Shown: in pieces, positions 54,264 to 60,987 of the stretch
Position numbering within the stretch: position 1 is the first letter of the stretch
Layout of the letters: every line of letters starts with the position of its first letter
Source: Gammaproteobacteria bacterium HGW-Gammaproteobacteria-11
Lineage (GTDB): Bacteria; Pseudomonadota; Gammaproteobacteria; Pseudomonadales; Pseudomonadaceae
Assembly (NCBI GenBank): GCA_002840055.1
Contig: PGZJ01000010.1
Span: 1-60,987 of the forward strand
Reading direction: 5' to 3'
Length of the DNA: 60,987 nt
Notes under the pieces: generated by a model
Seen by the model: only the letters and a program-made list of their open reading frames with translations
What the model was told of the DNA's origin: nothing
Database searches by the model: none
Position numbers and translations under genes: made by a program

Positions 54264-54620
54264 TTACTTACGGATCGGCTTGCGCGGACCCTTACGGGTA
54301 CGAGCATTGGTCTTGGTGCGCTGACCGCGGACCGGCAGGCCCTTACGGTGACGCAGACCACGATAGCAACCGAGATCCATGAGACGCTTGACGTTCATGT
54401 TGATCGCACGACGCAGGTCACCTTCAGTGTTCGACTTGCCCACTTCGGTGCGCAGCAGATCAACCTGCTCCTCGCTGAGATCCTTGATTTTTGCATCTGG
54501 CGCAATGCCAGTCGCAGCACAGATTTGCTGTGCCTTGGTTTGACCGATACCAAAGATATAGGTCAAAGAGATAACAGTATGTTTGTTATCCGGGATGTTG
54601 ACGCCTGCAATACGGGCCAT
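54264..54620 (-). CDS. rpsM: 30S ribosomal protein S13
   Basis: S13 contacts tRNAs and bridges the two subunits. The 118-residue protein starts [20 protein letters not shown] and ends in the basic [20 protein letters not shown]. It opens the alpha operon. The 170 bases upstream, up to rpmJ, hold a strong hairpin that probably ends the spc operon; I could not find a convincing alpha-operon promoter. Confidence 0.98.
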   Translation of the reverse strand: MARIAGVNIPDNKHTVISLTYIFGIGQTKAQQICAATGIAPDAKIKDLSEEQVDLLRTEVGKSNTEGDLRRAINMNVKRLMDLGCYRGLRHRKGLPVRGQRTKTNARTRKGPRKPIRK

Positions 54621-54704
54621 CCAAATTTACTCCGTCTGACAGCTACCTGACTCAACCAGAAGTTCACAGGTTGTGTGAAAAAGGGTGCAGTAGGGTAGCG
54701 CTAA

Positions 54705-54747
54705 CAAATATAAAAATCAACCACCCGGCCATTAATTGGCCGGGTGG
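54705..54747 (-). terminator. Hairpin between the spc and alpha operons
   Basis: CCACCCGGCCA (54721-54731) and TGGCCGGGTGG (54737-54747) form a perfect 11-base-pair stem with a 5-base loop. On the minus strand it is followed by TTGATTTTTATATTTG. It suits a terminator or attenuator after rpmJ. Confidence 0.7.
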
Positions 54748-54790
54748 CGGTTATCCTGAGACGTAGTCGACAATCAGAGCGGTTAGGGAA

Positions 54791-54907
54791 TTAACCCTGG
54801 CGCTGCTTGTGACGGGGCTCAGCTGCACAAATCACACGAACGCTACCATTGCGACGGATGATCTTGCAGTTACGGCAAAGCTTCTTGACCGATGCTCCAA
54901 CTTTCAT
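54791..54907 (-). CDS. rpmJ: 50S ribosomal protein L36
   Basis: This 38-residue protein reads [20 protein letters not shown] and ends HKQRQG. It is of the zinc-binding form, with C11, C14, C27 and H33 in place. L36 helps the final folding of the large subunit. It lies 24 bases after secY at the end of the spc operon, the usual place. Confidence 0.97.
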   Translation of the reverse strand: MKVGASVKKLCRNCKIIRRNGSVRVICAAEPRHKQRQG

Positions 54908-54931
54908 AACTGACTCCTAGAACCTGTCAGC

Positions 54932-56263
54932 TCAGCGCAGCATACCGCTGCCACCATAGCCTTTGAGGTTGGACTTTTTCAAAAGAGACTCGTACTGCTG
55001 AGAAACGAGGTGCGATTGTACTTGTGACATGAAGTCCATCACAACCACTACAACGATCAACAGTGAAGTTCCACCCAGATAGAAGGGCACATTGGCCGAT
55101 ACCACCAGGAACTGCGGCAACAAACACACCGCGGTCATGTACAGGGCTCCGAACATGGTCAGGCGTGTCAACACACCATCAATGTATCGGGCTGACTGCT
55201 CACCCGGACGAATACCCGGAATGAAAGCACCTGACTTCTTGAGATTTTCAGCCACATCCTTCGGGTTGAACATCAAGGCTGTATAGAAGAAGCAGAAGAA
55301 AATGATCCCCGCACTAAACAGAATGATATTCAGGGGCTGACCAGGCGCCAGAGACTGGGAGATGCTTTGCAGCCAGCCCAAACCCTCACCCTGACCAAAC
55401 CAGGTACCCAATGATGCTGGGAACAGCAATATGCTGCTGGCGAAAATTGCCGGAATAACACCGGCCATATTGACCTTGAGGGGCAAATGACTGGTTTGAG
55501 CGGCAAACACCTTGCGGCCCTGTTGACGCTTGGCATAGTTGACGGTAATCCGTCGCTGACCCCGCTCGACAAAGACCACAAAGGCAATCAACGCAACTGC
55601 CAGGAAGGCGATTGTGATCAAGGCGAAGATATTGATATCACCCTGACGTGCCGCCTCGAAGGACTGGCCAACGGCACTCGGCAGACCTGCAACAATACCG
55701 GCAAAAATCAGCATCGAAATACCGTTACCAATACCGCGCTCGGTAATCTGCTCACCCAGCCACATCATGAACATGGCGCCCGATACGAAGGTGGTAACCG
55801 CAATAAAGTAGAAACCAAACCCGGTATTGAAAGCCACGCCCTGACTGGCCAGACCCACAGACATGCCAATGGCCTGAATGAAAGCAAGAACCAATGTCAG
55901 GTAACGCGTGTACTGGCTGATCTTGCGTCGTCCAGACTCACCTTCCTTCTTCAACTGTTCCAGGGTGGGGTTCACCGCCGTCATCAGCTGCATGATAATC
56001 GATGCAGAAATGTAAGGCATGATGCCCAGAGCGAAGATACTCATCCGCTCCAGGGCGCCACCCGAAAACATGTTGAACAGGCTAAGTATGGTGCCCTCAT
56101 TCTGTCTGAACAGATCAGCCAGACGATCAGGGTTGATACCAGGGACCGGGATATGCGCCCCGATCCGGTACACGATGATCGCCAGGAACAGAAAGCGCAA
56201 GCGCCCCCACAATTCCGTTAGGCCGCCTTGCTTGATTCCTGAGAGAGCGCCTTGCTTAGCCAT
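54932..56263 (-). CDS. secY: Protein translocase subunit SecY
   Basis: SecY is the pore of the Sec translocon, working with SecE and SecG. The 443-residue protein has ten membrane helices; typical text includes [39 protein letters not shown] and FVEKGQRRITV-like [20 protein letters not shown]. It lies one base after rplO in the spc operon and before rpmJ, as usual. Confidence 0.98.
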   Translation of the reverse strand: MAKQGALSGIKQGGLTELWGRLRFLFLAIIVYRIGAHIPVPGINPDRLADLFRQNEGTILSLFNMFSGGALERMSIFALGIMPYISASIIMQLMTAVNPTLEQLKKEGESGRRKISQYTRYLTLVLAFIQAIGMSVGLASQGVAFNTGFGFYFIAVTTFVSGAMFMMWLGEQITERGIGNGISMLIFAGIVAGLPSAVGQSFEAARQGDINIFALITIAFLAVALIAFVVFVERGQRRITVNYAKRQQGRKVFAAQTSHLPLKVNMAGVIPAIFASSILLFPASLGTWFGQGEGLGWLQSISQSLAPGQPLNIILFSAGIIFFCFFYTALMFNPKDVAENLKKSGAFIPGIRPGEQSARYIDGVLTRLTMFGALYMTAVCLLPQFLVVSANVPFYLGGTSLLIVVVVVMDFMSQVQSHLVSQQYESLLKKSNLKGYGGSGMLR

Positions 56264-56698
56264 TTATTCCTCGTACTTGCCGCCAGCTGCTTCAATTGCT
56301 GCACGCGCACCTTTGGTGGCCATCAGCCCTTTGACATTGACCGCTTTGGTCACGTCGCCAGAGAGGACGATCTTGGCACGTACAAACTTGTTGCCAATGA
56401 TATTGGCATCCTTGAGCGCCTGCAGGTCAATGACGTCAACGTCCAGCTTGTTCAGCTCACTGGTACGAATTTCGGCAGTTACCATGGCAATCTTGGAGGT
56501 AAAACCAAACTTTGGCAGACGGCGGTGCAAAGGCTGCTGACCACCCTCGAAGCCAGGGGCTACGGTGCCACCGGAACGAGAAGTCAAACCCTTGTGGCCG
56601 CGACCAGCGGTCTTACCCAGGCCGCTACCGATACCACGACCGACGCGATGCTTCTCGCGACGGGCGCCCGGTGCGGAACGCAGATCATTCAGTTTCAT
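56264..56698 (-). CDS. rplO: 50S ribosomal protein L15
   Basis: L15 stabilises the 23S rRNA core. The 144-residue protein starts [20 protein letters not shown] and has the glycine-rich [20 protein letters not shown]. It abuts secY directly and follows rpmD by 3 bases. Confidence 0.98.
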   Translation of the reverse strand: MKLNDLRSAPGARREKHRVGRGIGSGLGKTAGRGHKGLTSRSGGTVAPGFEGGQQPLHRRLPKFGFTSKIAMVTAEIRTSELNKLDVDVIDLQALKDANIIGNKFVRAKIVLSGDVTKAVNVKGLMATKGARAAIEAAGGKYEE

Positions 56699-56701
56699 GT
56701 C

Positions 56702-56884
56702 TTAACCCTCTACCCGAACCATGTAGGAGACCTTGTTGATCATCCCACGAACGGCTGGCGTATCTTCGACCTCGACAGTGTGGCCGATGCGACGCAGACC
56801 CAGACCCTTGACACAGAGTTTGTGGTTCGGCAGACGTCCGACGACGCTCTTGAACAGGGTCACTTTAATTGTTGCGTTAGCCAT
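56702..56884 (-). CDS. rpmD: 50S ribosomal protein L30
   Basis: The 60-residue protein has the family motif [20 protein letters not shown] and [15 protein letters not shown]. It lies between rpsE (6 bases) and rplO (3 bases) in the spc operon. Length and sequence are typical. Confidence 0.97.
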   Translation of the reverse strand: MANATIKVTLFKSVVGRLPNHKLCVKGLGLRRIGHTVEVEDTPAVRGMINKVSYMVRVEG

Positions 56885-56890
56885 GTCAGC

Positions 56891-57394
56891 TTACCCCACG
56901 ATGTCTTCGACGGTCTTGCCACGCTTGGCCGCAACAGACTCGGGCGACTGCATGGATTTCAGGCCCTTGTATGTGGCCTGAACGACGTTGACCGGATTAG
57001 TGGAACCGTAACATTTGGCCAGTACGTTGTGTACGCCAGCCGCTTCGAGGACGGCGCGCATGGCACCACCGGCAATAACACCGGTACCCTCGGAAGCCGG
57101 CTGCATGTATACCTTGGAGGCACCATGAGCAGCCTTGACCGGGTACTGCAACGTGGTCCCGTTAAGGTCCACCTGGATCATGTTACGACGTGCAGCTTCC
57201 ATGGCCTTCTGGATGGCAGCAGGCACTTCACGCGCCTTGCCACGACCAAAACCCACGCGACCTTTGCCATCGCCGACTACAGTCAGTGCGGTGAAAGCGA
57301 AGATACGACCGCCTTTTACTACCTTGGCAACGCGGTTTACCTGAACCAGTTTCTCAATGTAACCTTCGTCGCGCTTTTGCTCGAAATTAGCCAT
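56891..57394 (-). CDS. rpsE: 30S ribosomal protein S5
   Basis: S5 takes part in decoding accuracy and mRNA unwinding. The 167-residue protein starts [20 protein letters not shown]; a longer frame begins 16 codons upstream but runs over the rplR end. Conserved RNA-binding text includes [20 protein letters not shown] and [19 protein letters not shown]. Confidence 0.97.
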   Translation of the reverse strand: MANFEQKRDEGYIEKLVQVNRVAKVVKGGRIFAFTALTVVGDGKGRVGFGRGKAREVPAAIQKAMEAARRNMIQVDLNGTTLQYPVKAAHGASKVYMQPASEGTGVIAGGAMRAVLEAAGVHNVLAKCYGSTNPVNVVQATYKGLKSMQSPESVAAKRGKTVEDIVG

Positions 57395-57404
57395 AGCTCT
57401 ACCC

Positions 57405-57758
57405 TTAGAATTCCAGCCCGCCTTCACGAGCGGCGTCGGCAAGCGCTTTCACGCGGCCATGATACTTGAAGCCGGAACGGTCGAAGGAGACCTGAGTTAC
57501 ACCGGCGGCCTTGGCGCGCTCTGCAACCAGCAGACCGACTTTCTTGGCAGCTTCGATATTGCCCGTGCTGCCACCACTGCGCAGACTGGCGTCCAGCGTG
57601 GAAGCGCTGGCCAGAACCTTGGCGCCATCAGCCGAGATCACTTGTGCGTACATGTGCTGCGAAGAACGGTACACGCACAGACGTACGGCTTCCAGCTCGC
57701 GCTGCTTGAGACGCGAACGGCGAGCGCGACGGAGACGAATAACTTTTTTATCGCTCAT
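57405..57758 (-). CDS. rplR: 50S ribosomal protein L18
   Basis: L18 binds 5S rRNA with L5. The 117-residue protein starts [20 protein letters not shown] and ends [20 protein letters not shown] plus a short tail. It lies 11 bases after rplF and 10 before rpsE. Confidence 0.97.
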   Translation of the reverse strand: MSDKKVIRLRRARRSRLKQRELEAVRLCVYRSSQHMYAQVISADGAKVLASASTLDASLRSGGSTGNIEAAKKVGLLVAERAKAAGVTQVSFDRSGFKYHGRVKALADAAREGGLEF

Positions 57759-57769
57759 TTTGCTATGCC

Positions 57770-58300
57770 CTACTTCTTCTTGGCTTCTTTACGACGCACG
57801 ATCTCATCGGCGTAGCGAACACCCTTGCCCTTATAGGGTTCGGGACGACGGAAATCACGAATTTCCGCGGCTACCTGGCCGACCAGCTGTTTGTCGATAC
57901 CTTTGATGATGATGTCAGTCTGACTCGGAGTTTCGGCAGTAACGCCATCCGGCAGCTGGTATTCGATGGGGTGGGAGTAGCCCAGCGCCAGGGACAGAGT
58001 CTGTCCTTTGGCTTGTGCCTTGTAACCCACACCAACGAGTTGCAGCTTGCGCTCGAAACCTTGAGACACACCAACAACCATGTTGTTGACCAGGGCGCGG
58101 GTTGTACCGGCCATGGCCATGTTGACGCTGCCAGAACGGGCGGCAAAACGCAGCTCGCCATCTTCCTGGACAACTTCAACCTGAGGGTGCAGGTTCAGAT
58201 CCAGGCTGCCTTTGGCGCCTTTGATCGAGAGTTCCTGACCGTTCAGTTTAACTTCTACACCCTGTGGTAATTTGACAGGGTTCTTAGCGACGCGAGACAT
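57770..58300 (-). CDS. rplF: 50S ribosomal protein L6
   Basis: L6 lies near the factor-binding site of the large subunit. The 176-residue protein starts [20 protein letters not shown] and ends [20 protein letters not shown]. The order rpsH-rplF-rplR is standard for the spc operon. Confidence 0.98.
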   Translation of the reverse strand: MSRVAKNPVKLPQGVEVKLNGQELSIKGAKGSLDLNLHPQVEVVQEDGELRFAARSGSVNMAMAGTTRALVNNMVVGVSQGFERKLQLVGVGYKAQAKGQTLSLALGYSHPIEYQLPDGVTAETPSQTDIIIKGIDKQLVGQVAAEIRDFRRPEPYKGKGVRYADEIVRRKEAKKK

Positions 58301-58312
58301 CGTAACCCCCTA

Positions 58313-58705
58313 TCAGAATACGGTACAGAGCACTTCACCGCCGATACCGGCAGCGCGAGCAGCACGATCAGTCATCACACCCTTGTTGGTGGAGACAATC
58401 GATACGCCCAATCCACCCTTGACCTTGGGAATCTGGTCAACGGACTTGTACTGGCGCAGACCGGGACGGCTTACGCGCTTGATATCTTCAATTACCGGCC
58501 TGCCCTCGAAGTACTTCAGCTCGATCGACAGTACAGGCTTTGCATCGCCCTGTACGTCATAACCGGCTACGTAACCTTCTTCTTTCAATACTTTGGCGAC
58601 AGCCACCTTCAGCTTTGCCGAAGGCATGCTGACACTGGACTTTTCAGCCATCTGGGCATTACGGATGCGGGTCAGCATATCTGCTAACGGGTCCTGCATA
58701 CTCAT
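58313..58705 (-). CDS. rpsH: 30S ribosomal protein S8
   Basis: S8 binds 16S rRNA early in assembly and in E. coli represses spc operon translation near rplE. The 130-residue protein starts [20 protein letters not shown] and has [20 protein letters not shown] at the end. It follows rpsN by 39 bases. A second ATG two codons on is an alternative start. Confidence 0.97.
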   Translation of the reverse strand: MSMQDPLADMLTRIRNAQMAEKSSVSMPSAKLKVAVAKVLKEEGYVAGYDVQGDAKPVLSIELKYFEGRPVIEDIKRVSRPGLRQYKSVDQIPKVKGGLGVSIVSTNKGVMTDRAARAAGIGGEVLCTVF

Positions 58706-58744
58706 GGGCTTTGTGCTCCTGAAACTGAGTAATTAAGGTCTGGT

Positions 58745-59050
58745 TTACCAGCTGGCTTTAACCAGACCGGGGACGTCACCGCGCATAGCTGCTTCACGCA
58801 ACTTGATACGGCTCAGGCCAAACTTGCGATATACACCGTGCGGACGACCAGTGATACGGCAGCGGTTACGCTGACGAACCGGGCTGGCATCGCGCGGCAG
58901 TTTCTGAAGGGCGACCTGGGCGGACCAGCGCTCTTCAACTGAAGCATTTACGTTACCGATGGTGGCCTTGAGCTCAGCGCGCTTGGCGGCGAACTTGGCA
59001 ACCAGGCGGCTACGCTTGGCTTCACGATTCTTCATACTGACTTTAGCCAT
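58745..59050 (-). CDS. rpsN: 30S ribosomal protein S14
   Basis: The 101-residue protein is the long, zinc-free form of S14: the region that holds four cysteines in the short form reads [20 protein letters not shown] with a single cysteine. It starts [20 protein letters not shown]. It lies 9 bases after rplE. Confidence 0.97.
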   Translation of the reverse strand: MAKVSMKNREAKRSRLVAKFAAKRAELKATIGNVNASVEERWSAQVALQKLPRDASPVRQRNRCRITGRPHGVYRKFGLSRIKLREAAMRGDVPGLVKASW

Positions 59051-59059
59051 GACCTACTC

Positions 59060-59599
59060 CTAGTTACGGAACGGGAATTTGAATGCACGCAGCAGAGCGC
59101 GGCCTTCATCGTCCGTCCGTGCAGTTGTGGTCAAGGTAATGTCCAGACCACGCAGGGCATCGATCTTGTCGTAATCGATTTCCGGGAAAATGATCTGTTC
59201 CTTGACGCCCATGCTGTAGTTGCCACGACCATCAAAGGACTTGGCATTCAGACCACGGAAGTCACGAACGCGTGGCAGGGAAATTGCCAGCAGACGGTCC
59301 AGGAATTCATACATCTGCTCACGACGCAGAGTCACCTTGACACCAATCGGCCAACCATCACGAATCTTGAAGCCGGCAATCGACTTGCGAGCGTAAGTGA
59401 CGATGCCCTTGCGACCGGAAATCTTCTCCAGGTCAGCCAGTGCGTTTTCGATGATCTTTTTGTCGCCAACAGCTTCACCAAGACCCATGTTAAGGGTGAT
59501 TTTGGTGATTTTCGGTACTTCCATCACGTTCTTCAGGCCCAATTCTTCCTTGAGCTGTGGAACGAGAGTAGTCCGGTAGTGTTCTTTCAATCTTGCCAT
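59060..59599 (-). CDS. rplE: 50S ribosomal protein L5
   Basis: L5 binds 5S rRNA and contacts the small subunit head. The 179-residue protein starts [21 protein letters not shown] prefer this ATG to an in-frame start three codons upstream. Conserved text includes [20 protein letters not shown] and [20 protein letters not shown]. Confidence 0.97.
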   Translation of the reverse strand: MARLKEHYRTTLVPQLKEELGLKNVMEVPKITKITLNMGLGEAVGDKKIIENALADLEKISGRKGIVTYARKSIAGFKIRDGWPIGVKVTLRREQMYEFLDRLLAISLPRVRDFRGLNAKSFDGRGNYSMGVKEQIIFPEIDYDKIDALRGLDITLTTTARTDDEGRALLRAFKFPFRN

Positions 59600-59616
59600 G
59601 GTAAGCACCTAGATTC

Positions 59617-59931
59617 TCAAGCGTCGACGGCTTTTTGGGTCGACTTGAAAATACGAACCTTCTTACCGTCTTCGACCTTGAAGCCGACGCGGTCGGCCTT
59701 GCTGGTCTCAGGGTTGAAGATTGCCACGTTGGAGACGTGGATAGGCGCCTCCTTTTCAACAATACCGCCTTGCGAACCAGCCATGGGATTTGGCTTGGTG
59801 TGCCGCTTGATAATGTTGACGCCGGAAATCAGCAGACGCTGATCAGCCAGGACCTTGAGGACCTTGCCGCGCTTGCCTTTATCCTTGCCGGCGATGACGA
59901 TTACGTCGTCTTCACGTTTAATCTTTTGCAT
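59617..59931 (-). CDS. rplX: 50S ribosomal protein L24
   Basis: L24 starts large-subunit assembly near the tunnel exit. The 104-residue protein begins [20 protein letters not shown] (a KOW motif) and ends [20 protein letters not shown]. It lies 11 bases after rplN. Confidence 0.97.
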   Translation of the reverse strand: MQKIKREDDVIVIAGKDKGKRGKVLKVLADQRLLISGVNIIKRHTKPNPMAGSQGGIVEKEAPIHVSNVAIFNPETSKADRVGFKVEDGKKVRIFKSTQKAVDA

Positions 59932-59942
59932 GACCGGGCTCC

Positions 59943-60311
59943 TTACAGCACTTCGGGCGCGAGGGATACGATCTTCATGAACTGCTCATTACGCAGTTCA
60001 CGCGTCACTGGCCCAAAGATGCGGGTACCGATCGGCTCATTTTTGTTATTGAGCAGAACGGCGGCGTTGCCATCGAAACGGATCAGCGAACCGTCGGTAC
60101 GGCGTACGCCGTGACGAGTACGCACGATGACCGCGTTGAGCACCTGGCCTTTCTTTACCTTACCGCGTGGAATCGCTTCCTTGACGGTAACTTTGATGAT
60201 ATCGCCAATGCCGGCGTAGCGACGGTGAGAACCGCCCAGAACCTTGATACACATAACACGACGTGCACCACTGTTATCAGCCACTTCCAGCATGGATTGA
60301 GTCTGAATCAT
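59943..60311 (-). CDS. rplN: 50S ribosomal protein L14
   Basis: The 122-residue protein starts [20 protein letters not shown] and ends [12 protein letters not shown]. It opens the spc operon, 42 bases beyond the rpsQ stop that ends the S10 operon. I see no terminator or clear promoter in that gap. Confidence 0.98.
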   Translation of the reverse strand: MIQTQSMLEVADNSGARRVMCIKVLGGSHRRYAGIGDIIKVTVKEAIPRGKVKKGQVLNAVIVRTRHGVRRTDGSLIRFDGNAAVLLNNKNEPIGTRIFGPVTRELRNEQFMKIVSLAPEVL

Positions 60312-60353
60312 AACTTTCTCCGACCCTTGAAAATTCCGCTAAACGCGCGGGGC

Positions 60354-60617
60354 TTATACTTGCGCCGCGCGCTCGTCGATCTGCACCAGGGTCCAGCTCT
60401 TGGTTTTGGCCAAGGGACGGGTTTCCTTAATGGTGACGGTATCGCCGATGCGGCATTCGTTGTTTTCATCGTGCGCGTGCAACTTGGTCGAGCGCTTCAC
60501 GTACTTGCCGTACAGTGGGTGCTTAACCTGACGCTCGATGAGCACGGTGATGGTTTTATCCATCTTGTCACTGACCACGCGGCCAGTAACACTACTAACT
60601 GTTTTGGTCTCGGCCAT
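60354..60617 (-). CDS. rpsQ: 30S ribosomal protein S17
   Basis: The 87-residue protein begins [20 protein letters not shown] and contains [38 protein letters not shown]. Its start is two bases after the rpmC stop. It is the last gene of the S10 operon. Confidence 0.97.
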   Translation of the reverse strand: MAETKTVSSVTGRVVSDKMDKTITVLIERQVKHPLYGKYVKRSTKLHAHDENNECRIGDTVTIKETRPLAKTKSWTLVQIDERAAQV

Positions 60618-60619
60618 GA

Positions 60620-60811
60620 TCACTTACCACCTTTCTGGTTGAGCACGGTCTTGACTCGAGCAATATCACGCTTTGCCTGCTTCAGCAGGTGGCTCTGACC
60701 GAGTTGACCGGTTGCCTTCTGCATGCGCAGATTGAACTGGTCGCGCAGCAGGGTGAGCAGCTGCTCGTTCAGCTGCTCGGCAGATTTTTCACGAAGTTCT
60801 GTCGCTTTCAT
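60620..60811 (-). CDS. rpmC: 50S ribosomal protein L29
   Basis: The 63-residue helical protein begins [21 protein letters not shown] chose the ATG at 60811, which shares its first base with the rplP stop (TGATG); a GTG one codon upstream is possible. It is almost identical to the P. aeruginosa protein as I remember it. Confidence 0.97.
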   Translation of the reverse strand: MKATELREKSAEQLNEQLLTLLRDQFNLRMQKATGQLGQSHLLKQAKRDIARVKTVLNQKGGK

Positions 60812-60987
60812 CACATCACCGTCCGCTTAACAAAGGTGGTAGCGAGAGGCAGCTTGGCAGCGGCCAGGGCAAATGCCTCGCGCGCCAGCTCTTCGGAAAC
60901 ACCTTCAATCTCATACAGGACTTTGCCAGGCTTGATCTGGGCAACCCAGTACTCGACATTACCCTTACCTTTACCCATCCGAACTTC
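60811..60987 (-). CDS. rplP: 50S ribosomal protein L16, C-terminal part
   Basis: Only the last 58 residues are in the window, beginning [20 protein letters not shown] and ending [10 protein letters not shown]. The text [13 protein letters not shown] and [20 protein letters not shown] is diagnostic of L16, which lies in the peptidyl-transferase region. The gene continues beyond the window edge, and its stop overlaps rpmC by one base. Confidence 0.96.
   Translation of the reverse strand, partial: EVRMGKGKGNVEYWVAQIKPGKVLYEIEGVSEELAREAFALAAAKLPLATTFVKRTVM

Noticed and set aside
54621..54707. Promoter for the alpha operon
   Set aside because: TTGTTA and TACTGC-like elements can be paired, but the spacing and match are too weak.
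1..60987. CRISPR array, IS element, prophage or toxin-antitoxin system
   Set aside because: I saw no array of spaced repeats, no transposase or integrase, and no small overlapping toxin-antitoxin pair. The heptads after uvrA are tandem without spacers.

Overview
The window (about 61 kb, moderately GC-rich) is a chromosomal segment of a Pseudomonas-like gammaproteobacterium. I favour the Halopseudomonas / Pseudomonas pertucinogena neighbourhood, but only as an inference. The reasons are the near-identity of several proteins to pseudomonad forms as I remember them (L29, L36, UvrA, RibBA, OprG-like OmpW) and the gene orders xseB-ispA-dxs, ribD-ribE-ribBA-ribH-nusB-thiL-pgpA, DUF2796-ABC-permease-DUF3299 and ssb-MFS-uvrA, which resemble P. 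aeruginosa. The genes look normal and densely packed. I see no insertion sequence, prophage, tRNA, rRNA or CRISPR array.

Layout. 1-2280 (+): the end of a carbon-phosphorus lyase cluster (phnM end, phnN, phnP, phosphonate-associated EamA permease). 2448-5040 (-): a five-gene run of ECF sigma factor, membrane anti-sigma-like protein, small exported peptide, thioredoxin and CcdA-type electron transporter. 5281-9085 (-): signalling genes, an Aer-like chemoreceptor behind a globin-PAS-GGDEF-EAL gene that is split by one in-frame TAG. 9252-13712: a small unknown gene, a TSUP permease, then xseB-ispA-dxs for isoprenoid precursors. 13713-16016: a B12 riboswitch with a visible Shine-Dalgarno-sequestering hairpin, then btuB. 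16050-20639: an AraC regulator divergent from a DUF1302-DUF1329 pair. 20698-30546 (-): btuF and ribA, then the riboflavin/NusB/ThiL/PgpA supercluster headed by nrdR, with a sodium/proton antiporter (nhaD) inserted in it. 30706-34212: nitronate monooxygenase and acyl-CoA synthetase with a divergent LysR regulator. 34275-39247 (+): a methyltransferase, a CnoX-type thioredoxin, and a zinc module (ZrgA-like DUF2796, ABC ATPase, FtsX-type permease, DUF3299) behind a perfect Zur-type palindrome. 39260-44046 (-): a TonB2/TtpC-type energy transduction operon behind a Fur-box-like site. 44245-48584: OmpW/OprG with a well-placed ANR/FNR site, an RmlD-like reductase, a histidine phosphatase, ssb and a YajR-like MFS transporter. 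48782-51616 (+): uvrA. 51783-60987 (-): the 3' part of the S10 operon and the complete spc and alpha ribosomal-protein operons with secY and rpoA.

Common threads are metal and cofactor supply (B12 through BtuB/BtuF, riboflavin, zinc through the Zur module, TonB energy) and oxygen or redox sensing (globin sensor, Aer-like receptor, thioredoxin/CcdA, ANR site). The observations I rate highest are the amber-split globin-coupled c-di-GMP enzyme, the ECF-sigma redox operon with its unknown exported peptide, and the legible B12 riboswitch expression platform.
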